In this document: piece after piece, positions 12,402 to 24,290 of the stretch
Numbering within the stretch: the stretch's first letter is position 1
Layout of the letters: the number at the start of each line of letters is the position of its first letter
Program-made: the position numbers and the translations under genes
Assembly: GCF_002878395.1 (NCBI RefSeq)
Contig: NC_061118.1
Span: 130,330,187 to 130,394,186, forward strand
From: Capsicum annuum
Taxonomy: Eukaryota > Streptophyta > Magnoliopsida > Solanales > Solanaceae
Direction of reading: 5' to 3'
Length of the DNA: 64,000 bases
The notes under the pieces: model-generated
The model's database searches: none
Told to the model about the DNA's origin: nothing
Seen by the model: the letters and a program-made list of their open reading frames with translations, nothing else

Positions 12402-13950
12402 TGTCATGACCCAAACTTGGGTCTCGAAGTGAAGGGTATCTCAAGTCCAATGTAGGGCGGAGACCATCCTCTTAGCCTTACCTCAAGAGCACATAAATAT
12501 AAATAGCAGAAGCTAACCAAATATTAATAAGAAGGATAGATAGTCAAGTGAAAGTTCTATGATTCAAAACAAATCAATTAACCCACAACTTGTCCATAAA
12601 AGCCTCTAAACAAAGAATACCAAACTAAGTTGGGACATTCCCACAGCTATGATTAAAAAGAGTACAAAGTATTAAGATAATAAGGAAAATAGTAAAATAA
12701 TGGGGCCTTTCAAATGATGGAGGCTCACCACTTCACAGAAGCTCAACAGAAGTACTCAACCACCTAACGCTGTACAGGAGAACCAAAAAAATTCTCTAAA
12801 CCTACATCATGAAATGATGCAACGTTCAGGGATGGTCAATGGGGCGAGTAGTGGCATATAACTCGGGGGATATGAATAAAATAATGCAAATACCAAAATC
12901 CATTTATAAACCATATGCACCATATTCATATACATATATATAGGATATCGAGATAAAGACAAGGGTCATGAACATGAGAGTTTAAAGTATTCACCTGAAA
13001 AATGTATCTCACTCCATCCTAAAAGCACCCACGAGTTATATGGGTACAACTCCCCCTGCTAGAAGGGCCCCAATGTGTGTTACCCGTACAAATCGAGGAA
13101 AGGCTAAAGACACCAAGGCTATAGCCCTCCCAAAATATAAAGTGTGCACCAAGAACACTGTCACCTGGACTTCCATTACCAATAAATGTGGTTTTCAGTG
13201 TTGATCCTCCCCCATACACCTTTACAGTGAACTACACAATTTTCTGTAAGCCAAAATTTAAAAAGTTGCGCATAAACCAACCATTAACCCAGGAGTCATT
13301 ATTAAGGCATTTACCAACTTTGTATTGTCATACAAATATGCTTCCAAGCTAATATAATTATGTCAAACCAATTTACATTACCATTAGACTCCCAAGTTTC
13401 ATTTAAAGTACAAAACCATGGCCACCAAGGCCATCCAAATCAATATTATCCAACTATCCTTTAATGCAATGCAATGGGTTCAAAAGATAAATTAAGCCAT
13501 GCAATTGTCCACATTCAATATCAAGTTTACTAAGTAGGTTGAGGTTAATGCCATTATTAAGCCAAAATTCCATCAATTTGGGAAAACCCATGTCCCCCAT
13601 TCCAACCATTAAAATAATGCACTAATTCAGTCTCAAAACCATCAACTAAAGCATAATTAATTCATTTAAAACACGGAACAAGTAATTCAAGTAAATCCAA
13701 TCAAATCCCTCAACCCAATTTCAAACACACAATTTAAATTACATGAATATTTAATAATTTAATGTCAAAATGTATAATTAAAGTTAAGGAAAGAGAAACA
13801 TGCCTGAAATACATGAGAAATTAAAGATAATTTAAAGTTTGGAGCCAAGACTGGAGTAGTGATATTGAAAAACCCTGGAACTTTCTTGGGTTAGGAGTTA
13901 GAGAAGAAAAAATGGACTTTGGTCTTTGATAACTGAAGGAAAGGGCCTGT
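12402..13950 (-). repeat. 3' LTR of element A (truncated)
   Basis: Aligns by eye with 25703-27300, sharing the TGTCATGAC start, an AGAGCACATAAATAT block and TTCTTGGGTTAGGAGTTAGA near the break. The alignment ends around 13945-13960, where sequence homologous to RNase H begins. So the U3 end of this LTR has been deleted together with integrase. Confidence 0.85.
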
Positions 13951-13954
13951 GAAT

Positions 13955-14258
13955 ATCCTTCACCAACCCTTTTTTCTCTTCATCAACATGAGATAAGCTC
14001 CCATAGACAATCTATTAAGAGTATCATCAACAATATTAGCTTAACCTGGATGGTAGTATAAGCTCATATTGTAATCCTTAATCAGTTCGAGCCACTGCCT
14101 CTGCCTGAGATTTAATTCCTTCGGTGTAAACACATACTGCAAGCTCTTATGATTTGAATAAATATCCATATGCACCCCATAAAGGTAATGGTGCAAGATT
14201 TTCAAAGCAAAGGCCATAGCCGCCAACTCTAGATCATGATTAAGGTCATTTCTCTTAT
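13955..14258 (-). pseudogene. RNase H (C-terminal part) of element A
   Basis: The minus-strand open block 14041-14226 carries HHYLYGVHMDIYSNHKSLQY and the NLRQRQWLELIKDYNMSLYYHPG segment, the conserved RNase H region of plant gypsy elements. The reading continues across element B: ...QLKVHK before the insertion (about 22620) joins RNDLNHDLELAA after it. This confirms that B split a once continuous gene. Confidence 0.87.
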
Positions 14259-15188
14259 TGTTACGACCCGAGACTACCCCCTGGTCGTTACACGGTGCTT
14301 ATGATTCTGAGAGATCACAAGCTAATCCATGAGCTGGTACCTTCTGTGGGCAATGAATAATATGATCATAATTTCAAAAGAATACTTACATGCCATAAGG
14401 TTTTAAATATCTGAATTCAAACTAAAATATGAATCTAGGAAAATGACTGTCTGAATCTTATAAAGTACTAATAAACTGAACAACTAACAAACTATAACAT
14501 CTGAAAAGCCTCTAAGACTGACGGACTGAGATTTGATGGGATAAGCCCCTAACTAACTCTACTGACTATGAAATAAAGACATGAAATAAGATAGTATGCC
14601 CTCGGGTGATGAGGACTCACCACTGCTACTGTGCTGTCGAGAATTTGAGGGACTAAGTGTGATCTAAGAACTGAGCGTCAGCACCTATGATATAAGACAT
14701 CATAGTGCAAAAGAAAGGTATGGACGGATTAAAATAATGGGATAAGACTGTTTTAACCCTAGATGAAATATTAGATTTTTGTGAAAAATTTTTGATTTGG
14801 GCCCCTGGCACGACGCGGTGCTATCGCGCCGTGTCACTGGAAACTGATGACTAGGAAACAGGTTTGTGGCGTGATGCTGGGAAATCATGGTCTTTTATTG
14901 ATTGGGACCTAAAAGTTCTCCACGATGCGGTGGCATCACTGGAAATTGATTCTCTCTGCAACGCGCTGATGGGTAAAATGATGGTGTTTAACGACTGAAA
15001 CTTAAAATCACCATAACTTCTTACCCGGTTATTGAATTTGGGTGAATTTTATATCGTTGGAAAGCTAATTCAATTTTCTATGCAATGGAAGGCTCTAAAC
15101 TGAAAAATAATGAGCATTTCAGAAATTTTATATTCGAATACTTATGCACTGGGGCTTAGATTATGCTAGGGAAATACAGGGTGTTGCA
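14259..15188 (-). repeat. 3' LTR of element B (internally deleted, 930 bp)
   Basis: Both LTR termini are intact and align with 20227-22619. The middle is missing: after the AAAGAAAGGTATG shared with the right copy (ending about 14720), the sequence jumps to CGGATTAAAATAATGG, which in the right LTR lies about 1.38 kb further on (near 22070). A second, smaller deletion removes part of the GC-rich repeat island near 14930-14960. Confidence 0.9.
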
Positions 15189-15203
15189 ATATCTCCCTCT
15201 TGG
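15189..15203 (-). promoter_or_regulatory. polypurine tract of element B
   Basis: Minus strand CCAAGAGGGAGATAT directly before the 3' LTR start (TGCAACACCC). The equivalent tract in D (33270-33284) is CCAAGGAGAGATAT, so the priming site is conserved between the two. Confidence 0.75.
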
Positions 15204-15399
15204 AATCATTCTTCCCCGAATGAAACTGGTTAACCTGAGGGAACTGGACTGAGCTTACATACTGAATATGCATGTCTTATGCATAGAATGCATGACTGAA
15301 CTGATTCATGAATGCATGATTGACATGAACATGATGTGCAACTGAAACTGAGCATGATAGACAAAAATCTTAAGAAGATTTGGTACCTTATACTTAATT

Positions 15400-16870
15400 T
15401 GGATTCGTGAAGAAGAGATAAGGGTACTTGGTCGGCATATCTACCTCTACGTCCTAAGTGGCTCCCCCAACGGACTGATTCTTCTAAAGAACTTTGACTA
15501 GTGAAACTTCTTTATTCCTTAGTCTACAAACTTGATAATCAAGAATTTCGACTAGAACTTACTCAATAGAAAGACTGTTTTGAATATCTACACTTTCTAA
15601 ATGAACAACTACAACTGGATTACCAATACACTTTTTCAACAACGAGATATGGAATACTGGGTGTACTGAGGCTAAATCTGAAGGTAACTCTAGCTCGTAA
15701 GCTATCTTTTTAAAATGACTAAGGATTCTGAAAGGACCAACATATCGGGGACTGAGTTTCCCTTTCTTGCCGAATCTTCTCACTCCCTTCATGGGAGAGA
15801 TTTTCAAGAACGTAAGATCACCAACCTCAAACTTGAGATCCTTTCTCCTCATATCTGCATATAATTTTTGTTGGCTCTGGGCAACCTTAAGCATTTCTCT
15901 GATCAACTGAACCTTTTCTAACGCATCAAATACCAAATCAGGCACTACTACTGTAGCCTCACCTAATTCAAACCACCTAATTGGATATCTACATCTCCTA
16001 CCATAGAGAGCCTCAAATGGAACTACATGGATACTGGAATGATAGTTGTTATTGTATGCGAATTCAAACAGAGGCAAATGGTCATCCTAACTACCCCTGA
16101 AATCAACAACGCATGCTCTCAGCATATCCTCAAGAGTCTGAATGGTCCTTTCTACTTGACTGTTTGTTTGAGGGTGGAAGGTTGTACTAAGGTGGACTTG
16201 GGTACCAAGACCCTTTTGGAATGCTTTCCAAAAATAAGAGGTAAACTTAGTATCTCTATCTGAGATGATAGATAAGGGAACACCATGCAACCTAACCAAC
16301 TCTCTGAGATAGAGATAGGCATAGTCATCGACTGAATAAGAGTTATAGACTGGTAATAAATGAGTTTATTTGGTCATCCTTTCCACGATAACTCAAATAG
16401 AGTCATGCGGATGACGGGTACGAGGCAAACCTATCACAAAGTCCATGTTCACTTCTTCCCATTACCACATGGGAATACTGAAATCCTGCATGGACTCACT
16501 AGGTTTCTAGTGTTCAACCTTAACTTGCTGACATGTAGAGAACTTAGCTACAGACTCTACAATATCTCTCTTCATCCCACTTCACTAATAGATCTCCCGC
16601 AAATCGCGGTACATCTTAGTGGGCCTTAGATGAATAGAGTAACGCATATCATGCGCTTCTACAAGAATTTATTGCCTCAAATCATCTACACCAGGCACAC
16701 ACAATTTACCCTGACAACGCAAAACACCATCTTCCCCTTAGGAGAAAACCTCTATTTTTTGATCTTTAACTGATTATTTCAACTTAACTAGCCTAGGATC
16801 TCTATCCTGCTTTTCCTTTAGCTCAGAAACTAGAGATGATTCTAAGATACTCTGTACCCACACACTACCT
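15400..16870 (-). pseudogene. integrase with chromodomain-like tail, element B
   Basis: Minus-strand integrase. The core's first Asp lies in NMDFVIGLP near 16450. The block 16087-16299 has VRLHGVPLSIISDRDTKFTS (second Asp) and QVERTIQTLEDMLRAC (catalytic Glu). The block 15559-16077 continues LFEFAYNNNYHSSI, YGRRCRYPI, the GPY/F module KLSPRYVGPFRILSHF and VFHISLLKKCIG. The tail (15410-15560) has chromodomain-like words. Breaks: one stop inside the DRMTK region (now ERMTK), a frame change between 16077 and 16087, and further stops in the zinc-binding part (16500-16860). Confidence 0.87.
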
Positions 16871-17490
16871 TCTGCTGAATCGAGTAAACGGACACCTAGT
16901 CAGGTATGCTGATGAACTTCCTGAGCTAACTTCTTGTTACCATCCACAACATGAGCTAAACTATGCATAGACATTCTACTGAGAGAATTAGCCACTACCT
17001 TATCCTTGACCGAATAATAGAAAACACTCATGTCATAATCTTTCAACAACTCTAACCATGTTCTCTGATGCAGATTCAAATCTATCTGAGAGAACACATA
17101 CTAAAGTCTTTTGTGCTCTGTGAACACATCTACATGCACCCCATACAAGTAATGTCTCCAAATCTTTAAGGAAAATACTACAACTGCTATCTCAAGATCA
17201 AGAGTCAGATAATTCTTCTCATGGGTTTAAGCTGTCTGGAGGCGTAGGCTATGACCTTACCTCTCTGCATGAGGACACAACCCAAACCTATCTGTATGCA
17301 ACACAGTACATAACAAAACCATTTGAATCATCTAGTAGAGTCAAGACTGGGGCTGAGGTGAGTCGAGTCTTCAACTCCTAAAACTCTTCTTGTAGGAATC
17401 TAACCACTGAAACTTAACTTTCTTCTAAGTTAATCTGGACTTGGGGGATGCAATAGAAGAAAACCCTTTAACAAATCGACGGTAATAAGC
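16871..17490 (-). pseudogene. RNase H of element B
   Basis: The minus-strand block 16900-17097 holds DLNLHQRTWLELLKDYDMSV and the KVVANSLSRMS end motif (family ANVVADALSR). Upstream, 17100-17400 carries the [15 protein letters not shown] strand and the ASRQL/H region in broken frames. It degrades the RNA strand during reverse transcription in the intact family; here interrupted by stops. Confidence 0.82.
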
Positions 17491-18290
17491 AGTTAAACCC
17501 AAGAAACTCCTGATATATGATGGAGAGATGGGTCTAGGCTAGTTTCTCACTGATTTAGTCTTTTGAGGATCAACTCTAATGCCATCGCCGAAAATAATAT
17601 GATCAAGGAATGCTACTGAGCTTATCCAAAATTCATACTTATTGAATTTAGCAAACAACTGATGAGCTCTAAGAGTCTGAAGCACTATGTTGAGGTGGTC
17701 TGCATGCTCATTTTTGCTATGGGTGTAAACAAGAATATTATCAATAAAGACTATGATGAACATGTCCAAGTATTTCTTGAACACTCGGTTGATCATGTCC
17801 ATGAAGGTTTCTAGGTTATTTGTAAGACCCAAGGATATGACTAGGAATTTGAAGTGACCATACCGAGTTCGGAAAGCTATTTTTGAAATATTACATTCTC
17901 TGACTCTAAGTTGATAATTGCCTGATCTGAGGTCTATCTTGGAAAATTAACTAGCACCCTGAAGTTGGTCGAACAAGTCATCAATTCTAGGAAGTGGATA
18001 TTTATCCTTGACTGTGACCTTTTTCAACTGAAGGTAGTCTATGCACATTCTTAGAGAACCATCTTTCTTACGCACGAATAGAATAGGTGCACCCCTCGGG
18101 AAGACGTTGGGTATAATGAATCCCTTATCTAAGAGATCCTTCAACTATTCTTTGAGTTTAGGTGGAGCCACTCTGTATGGCAGAATAAATATAGGCTGAG
18201 TATCTGGGAGAAGGTTTATTCCGTAGTCGATTTCCCTTTAGGGAGGAACTCCGGGAAGATCTTCAGGAAATACATCTGAGAATTTATTTA
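17491..18290 (-). pseudogene. reverse transcriptase of element B
   Basis: Minus-strand RT. Fingers block 17947-18144: [30 protein letters not shown] and [18 protein letters not shown]. Palm block 17539-17832: MGLTNNLETFMDMINRVF and IIVFIDNILVYTHSKNEHAD, then QLFAKFNKYEFW. The catalytic pair reads FIDN instead of FIDD, so the second Asp is lost. A frameshift near 17840-17950 separates the blocks. Confidence 0.88.
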
Positions 18291-18850
18291 CTACTGGGAC
18301 TAACTCAAGAGTAGGAGTTTCCTAGTAAGAGTCTTTGACTCGCACAAGATAATAGACACACCCCTTGGATATCATCTTTCTGTATCTAAGGTAAGAAATC
18401 AACTGACCCCTAAGATCTGTAGTACTATCCCTCTATTCAAGGACTATTTTATTTGGAAACTGAAAATAAACTATTCTATTTCTATAATCAATTGATGTAT
18501 AGCATGAGTGGAGCCAATACATGCTAAGAATAACATCAAAATTCATCATCTCTAACTCCACAAGATTAACTGAAGTAACTTTATGAAATATTATGACCGG
18601 AAAGTTCCTGTATACCTGTCTGGCTATAATGGAAATGTCCACTGGGTAAGACACTGAAAAGGGCTCTACTAGATTTTTGGGACTGACTCTGAAATTGACA
18701 GTTATATATGGAGTTACAAAAGAAAGAGAAGCTCCAAGGTCTATTAAAGCATAAATATACAAGTGAAAGATCTGCAAAGTACCAGTAACTACGTCAGGAG
18801 AAATTTTTTAATCTTGGCGGGACTGGAGAACATACAATCTATTGAAACAC
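18291..18850 (-). pseudogene. protease region of element B
   Basis: The minus-strand open block 18433-18777 encodes YALIDLGASLSFVTPYITVN, the retropepsin active-site strand (DLG where relatives have D[SP]G), and ELEMMNFDVILSMYWLHSC, the domain-end motif (family DFDVILGMDWL). Length and position between gag and RT match the gypsy protease. Confidence 0.82.
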
Positions 18851-20004
18851 TGACCACAAGTAGCACTGGAAGCGACACCCTACTAAGTTGGGCGGCCGGA
18901 TGGAACTGACGACTGAAGGAACTAGCCCTATTAGCGTGCATCCCTACCTTTCTGAGCAACTACCCGACACTGCCAAATCTGATGGACTGGCTTGCCACAC
19001 CCGAAGCACACATCACTACCGACTCTACACTCACCCTGGTGGTGTCTGCCACTTTTCTGACATAAAGGATTAATACAAGCACTGTTAATACTAACCTGGG
19101 ACTTAGAGCCTGGTGACCTATCCCTATTATCGTTTCTAAATTTGGGTACTGGGGCACTAGCTGAAGAAGGTACTGGGGTTGAATACCTATGATAAAACTG
19201 AGGATGGTTACTACCTTCTAACTTTGGCTGATTGAAATTAAAACTACCCGTTCTAGCTCTCTTGTTTTCTCTGTCCCTCTCTTTAATATTTTGCTCCTCT
19301 ATCTATTGAGCATGGACCATCAACCTCGACAAGTCCATCTTACAAATCAGCATAGCAGTCCTACACTCCTTGACCACACTATCAGACACACCAGACACAA
19401 ACTTACCCATCTTAGACCTAGTGTCAGCCACCATATGAGGAAAATATCTAGCTAACTGAGTAAAATTGAGAGAATACTCCCTCACACTCAAGCTGCCTTG
19501 CCATAAATTAATAAATTCTAACACCTTGGCCTCCCTTAACTCTAATAGAAAGAATCTATCCAAGAAAGTCCTGGCAAACTCTTTCCATTCTATAGGCCCT
19601 GCATCAACACTTCAATCAACTTTCCACTACTTAAACCAAGTATGGGCTATATCCTACAATTGATATTTAGCCAACTCGACACTCTCACTAGACGTCACCC
19701 CCAAAGTATCCGTTACCTTCTGAACTATATCTAAGAATTCCTGTGGATCCTCTTCAGACTTGGATCCTGTGAAAGAAGGAGGATTTATCTAGGTGAAATC
19801 CCAAATTCTAGTTACAATAGTGTTGGCTATTGGGTTGTCTGAAACAGCAGCTATCCGTTCATTTTATGCTGCTATGGAGTTCGTTCGAGTAGTGAACGTA
19901 GCCTTAAATTCTGCGTAAGAGACATTCTCGTTCGGAGGATCTGTCTGGATGGGATGAGGGGCTGGCTGAGTTTCTATTCTTATTTTATTCTTCTTGGGAG
20001 GCAT
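18851..20004 (-). pseudogene. gag of element B
   Basis: Minus-strand gag. The start codon (CAT at 20002-20004) is chosen because it begins MPPKKNK, the usual basic gypsy gag start. Capsid words: RIWDFT.INPPSFTGSKSEED near 19780-19810, and the open block 19303-19563 with LELREAKVLEFINLWQGSLS and FTQLARYFPHMV. The nucleocapsid zinc knuckle at about 18965-19010 is intact: CFGCGKPVHQIWQC (CX2CX4HX4C). Only a few stops interrupt it, so this is one of the best preserved genes in the window. Confidence 0.87.
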
Positions 20005-20210
20005 GTTCTATAAATAGAAGGAAGAAATGGATTAGACAGGGATTTGAACTCAAGATCATGCTCAATCGTACGACTTGAATAATCAAAGAAAGGAAACTTT
20101 TCCTAAACGCCTTATAGCCTCTCGTCCATAAGTGTGGCGCGCTACACACCCATGCACAAGAATCTACTCGACGTGTCTTTCAGACTTTCTAAGAAACTTT
20201 AAAACCTTAG

Positions 20211-20222
20211 GCTCTGATACCA
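20211..20222 (-). promoter_or_regulatory. primer-binding site of element B
   Basis: Minus strand TGGTATCAGAGC, complementary to the 3' end of initiator tRNA-Met, 4 bases from the 5' LTR end at 20227. It primes minus-strand cDNA synthesis. Confidence 0.9.
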
Positions 20223-20226
20223 AGTT

Positions 20227-22619
20227 TGTAACAACTCGAGACTACCCCTTAGTCGTTACATGGTGCTTACAGTCTCGAGAGACCACAAGCTAACCCATGA
20301 GCTGGTACCTGCTGTGAGCACTGAATAATATGATCAGAATTACGGAAGAATACTGTCATGCCATAAGGTTTTAAATATTTGAATTCAAACTGAAATATGA
20401 ATCTAGGAAAACGACTGTCTGAATCTTATAAAGTTCTAATAAACTGAAAAACTAACTGATTGTAACGTCTGAAAAGCCTCTAAGATAGACTGACTGAGAG
20501 TTAATGGTATAAGCCCCCAACTAACTTTACTGACTACTGAAATAAAGATGTGAAATAAGATAATCTACCCTCGGGTGATGAGGACTCACCACTTCTACTG
20601 TATTGCCGAGAATCTGAGGGACTAAGTATGATCCAGGAACTAAGTGTCAACACCTATGATATGAGATATCATAGCACAAAAGAAAGGTATGCGATTAGTA
20701 CTTTGAATGTACTGGTATGCTAAATGAGGTAGGCTAACATGCAAGGTTACATGAATAGGAGTAATAATCTATTTGAATACACATGTGAAGCATGGAATAC
20801 TAAATAGAGAGCATGAAATATGTAGATACTGAATATGTATGAAAGCCTATAAAATATTGAAAATAAATAAAAATCTGTAGACACTAAGGATGCATGACCA
20901 AGCATAAGACATGAACTAGATGAAATCTAAAAAACTAAAATTTTGAAAATAACTAAAATTTGTATGCTTTGGTCAAGCAATACTAAGACTGAAGAACTGA
21001 ACTAGAACTGTGACTGAGCTTGTACCTGAGACTGTGGGATGCATCATCTAATGGACATTCCCTAATCTGAGCTAATTGGGGTCCAACCAATAACCCCAGT
21101 TAAAAGGGTGTTAATATAATGCCACGGGTACTAACAATTGTTGTGTGGATCTACTAAACTGATATAATGTCAAAAAGACTAATGGTGTCAAGCTTGAACT
21201 AATGGGTGACCCCTGCGAGATAGTCAAGCCTAATCAGATAGGTGACTACTCATATCCTACATTGGCTATGGAGTTCTGGAGTATAGGAACTGATACTAAT
21301 GACTCTGCCTAACTGACGTGGAATCCGTCACCCTTATCCTCGCTCGGTGCTAAATCCTACTCCCAACTGAATGACACTGAAATGCTAGACTATTTTGAGT
21401 TTAACTGACTGTTCTGATAATGCTCATGATATAATCTGAAGTTATTCTAAAGATACAGAGACAACATTAAGTAAAAACTATGGTTTCAGGTATTCAATAT
21501 CCCCAGGACTCAAAACAATAGTAGTAGCATGGCACTAAAACATTGAAGGACATAGCATGAAGGCTCTTATTAAATCAATTGGTCTTGTAGGCATTTTATC
21601 AAACACTTATAGTTCATGGTTTAAAATAATCATAGAATTACTAAAGGACTAGTATAATTGACATGAAATTATCATGGAAAACACTAAGTCATGATTTAAT
21701 TCAAAAAATGACAACACTAAAACATGAGGAATCGAATAACAACAATAACTTCATTAAAACATGGTATTGAGTCAAAGTTCATGGAGATTAATTGATGAAA
21801 TCATGAGTTAAAATCAAATAACTTAAAAAGATCATAACTTTACAATTAAAAAGGTTACTTAGGCTCCATGGATGAAAGGAATCCAAGGATGAACATCTAA
21901 CATACATTAACGGATGAATTTCTTGAAGTTCGTGGGTGAATTCTTAAGATTGCTCTTAGTTTCTCGAGAGCTAGGGTTTGCAATTTAGAGAGAAAACTCT
22001 TGAATTTTGGGGGGAATTAATAAAGAATGAACTTTTAAAATGTTTTAGGGCTTAAGTATTCCATCTAGGCGGATTAAAATAATAGGATAAGACTGTTTTA
22101 ACCCTATACAAAATATTAGATTTTCATGAAAATTTTCTGATTTGGGCCCCTGGCGCGATGCGGTGCTATTGAGTCGTGTCACTGGAAACTGACGACTGGG
22201 AAACTGGTCTTTGGCGCAACGCTTGGAAATCGCAGTCCTTCACTGATTGGGACCTAGAAGTTCTCCGCGAGGTGGTGGCATCGCGCTGCAACACTGGAAA
22301 ATGAAAAATGCTAAATTGGCCTATGGCGCGACGCGCCAAAATCATGATACCTTACCTAAAATTAACAATTGCTATTTTGACTCTCTCCATGACGCGCTGA
22401 TGGGTAAAATGACGGTGTTTAACAGCTGAAACTTAAAATTACCATAACTTCTTACTCGATTATGGAATTTGGGAAAATTTTATATCGTTTGAAAGCTAAT
22501 TCTATTTCCTACACAATGGCAGGCTGTAAACTAAAAAATAATGTGAATTTCAAAAATTTTATATTCCAATACTTATGCACTAGAACTTAGATTGTGCTAG
22601 GGAAATACGGAGTGTTACA
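20227..22619 (-). repeat. 5' LTR of element B (2393 bp)
   Basis: Near full-length LTR starting TGTAACAACTCGAGAC and ending GTGTTACA (plus strand). It contains the GC-rich island (about 22150-22400) with GGCGCGATGCGGTGCTAT-like words, the GAGGACTCACCAC block near 20580, and the same word order as the LTRs of D. Confidence 0.92.
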
Positions 22620-23690
22620 CTTATGAACCTTAAGTTGTCTAGAAGCGCAGGCTACAACCTTGCCATACTTCATCACAATACAACCCAGACCCACATGAGA
22701 TACATTATAATATACAACAAACCCATCAGTACCCTTGGGTAGGGTCAAAACTGGCATAGAAGCCAATTTATCCTTCAACTTCTCAAAACTACCCTAACAA
22801 GCATCAAACCACAAAAACTTAATATTTTTCTGTGTTAACCTTGTCAACGGGGAAGCAATAGAAGAGAAACTTTCCATAAACCTCCTACAATACCTAGCCA
22901 AACCCAAGAAGATCCTAATGTCGGTTGGAGTCATGCACCTAAAAATAACATGTCCAAGAAAGGTCACAACGCTTAGACACAATTCATACTTAGAAAATTT
23001 TGCATACAATATCTAGTCCTTAGGAGTCTGCAACACAATTCAGAGGTGATTGTCATGATCTTTCTCACTCTTAGTGTACACCAAGATGTCATCAATAAAG
23101 ACTATAATAAGCAAATCCAGGAACTGTCTAAGCACGCGATTCATAAGATGCATGAAAGCAGTTGGAGCATTAATCAACCCAAATGACATAACTTAAAACT
23201 CATAATAACCATACCGGGTTCGAAAAGTAGTAATGGGAATATCAGCCTGCCTAATTTTCAACTGATAATAACCTAAAAAAAGATCAATCCTAGAGAAATA
23301 CTTAGCATCTAGAAATTGATCGAAGAGGTTATTAATCCTAGGAAGAGGGTACTTATTCTTCACTATAACCTTATTTAACTGATGATGGTCTATAAACATC
23401 CAAAGAGACTCATCTTTCTTTTGCACAAAAGGTGCAGGTGAAACCCATGGAGAAATGCTAGGATGAATAAAACCCTTATCAAGAAGATCCTTTAACTGAT
23501 CCTTTAGCTCTTTTAATTCTATTATAGCAATCCTATAAGGAGGAATGAAAATGGGACAGGTATCTGGGAGAAGATCAATCCCAAAATGTATCTCCTTATC
23601 GGGAGAAATTCCAGGAAGATCATTGGAAAATACTTCAGGAAATTTATTAGCCATAGGAACAGATTGCAAAGAGGGACTCTCATTATTAGA
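22620..23690 (-). pseudogene. reverse transcriptase (and RNase H start) of element A
   Basis: Minus strand. Block 23193-23669: [53 protein letters not shown], then [15 protein letters not shown]. The palm box reads [12 protein letters not shown] near 23075-23110 with both catalytic Asp present. The thumb (22794-23009) has YAKFSKYELCL, FLGHVIF and IRIFLGLARYCRRFM. The RNase H start (22625-22778) has LTLPKGTDGFVVYYN and SRQLKVHK, broken off by element B. A deletion of about 45 bp in the thumb removes the VDP.K segment. Confidence 0.88.
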
Positions 23691-24290
23691 ATCCTTAACC
23701 TAAACTAGATGATACAGATACCCCTTGGAAATTATTTTCTAAGCTCTAAGATAGGAAATAAACTTCCCTTTGGGTACTAAGAAACTCCTAACTCCCCAAC
23801 CATTCAATCATAGATTCATTAGAAAAATAAAAAATGACCTTTCGGGTCCTAGAATCTAGAGAAGTATAGCACTAATAAAGTCAATTCATACCCAAGATTA
23901 CATCAAAGTCCACCTTATCAAGTTCTATCAAATCCCCCAATGTATCCCCATGAGAGATGGACACCACACTACCCCTATAGGTTTTTCCAGTAATAATAGA
24001 ATCACCCACTGGGGTAGAAATAGATAAAGGGTCAAAAATATTTTCAGGATCAAAACCAAAGTGTACAACAATATAAGGATTCACATAAGACAGGGTAGAA
24101 CCCGGATCAAGCAAACAATAAACATCACGAGAAAAGAGTTGTAACATACCAATAACAATATCTATGAACGCCTCAAATTCCTGATGATTAGTAAGATGAT
24201 AGAGATGATTCCAAACAGTGCTGGTACCTGGAGTGGAACCCTTAGGAGAAGAAGCCAAAAAATAGCAATCAAGACCTTATTAGCTTCAGT
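23691..24290 (-). pseudogene. protease region of element A
   Basis: The minus-strand open block 23881-24258 contains VYCLLDPGSTLSYVNPYIVV, the retropepsin active-site motif in the D-P-G form common in plant gypsy families, and KVDFDVILGMN, the domain end. Better preserved than the same region of F. Stops follow toward RT. Confidence 0.83.

Larger units (their letters stand above)
14259..22619 (-). mobile_element. Ty3/gypsy element B, inserted in A
   Basis: Complete-ended minus-strand element. The perfect 5-bp target duplication is CTTAT (14254-14258 and 22620-22624). It starts TGTTACGACC and ends GTGTTACA on the plus strand. Left LTR 14259-15188, internal region 15189-20226 with all gypsy domains, right LTR 20227-22619. 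PPT and PBS are present at the expected positions. The family is close to element D (same gag start context, same PPT, similar LTR words). The two LTRs are very unequal in length because the left one has lost about 1.4 kb internally. Coding regions contain scattered stops. Confidence 0.94.

Noticed and set aside
12235..12432. Frame with a Gly run near a poly-G tract
   Set aside because: Within the LTR of F and across the A insertion point; no evidence of a gene.
20205..20226. tRNA-like sequence near GGTATCAGAGC
   Set aside because: Only the 12-base complement of a tRNA 3' end; it is the retrotransposon primer-binding site and no tRNA arms are present.
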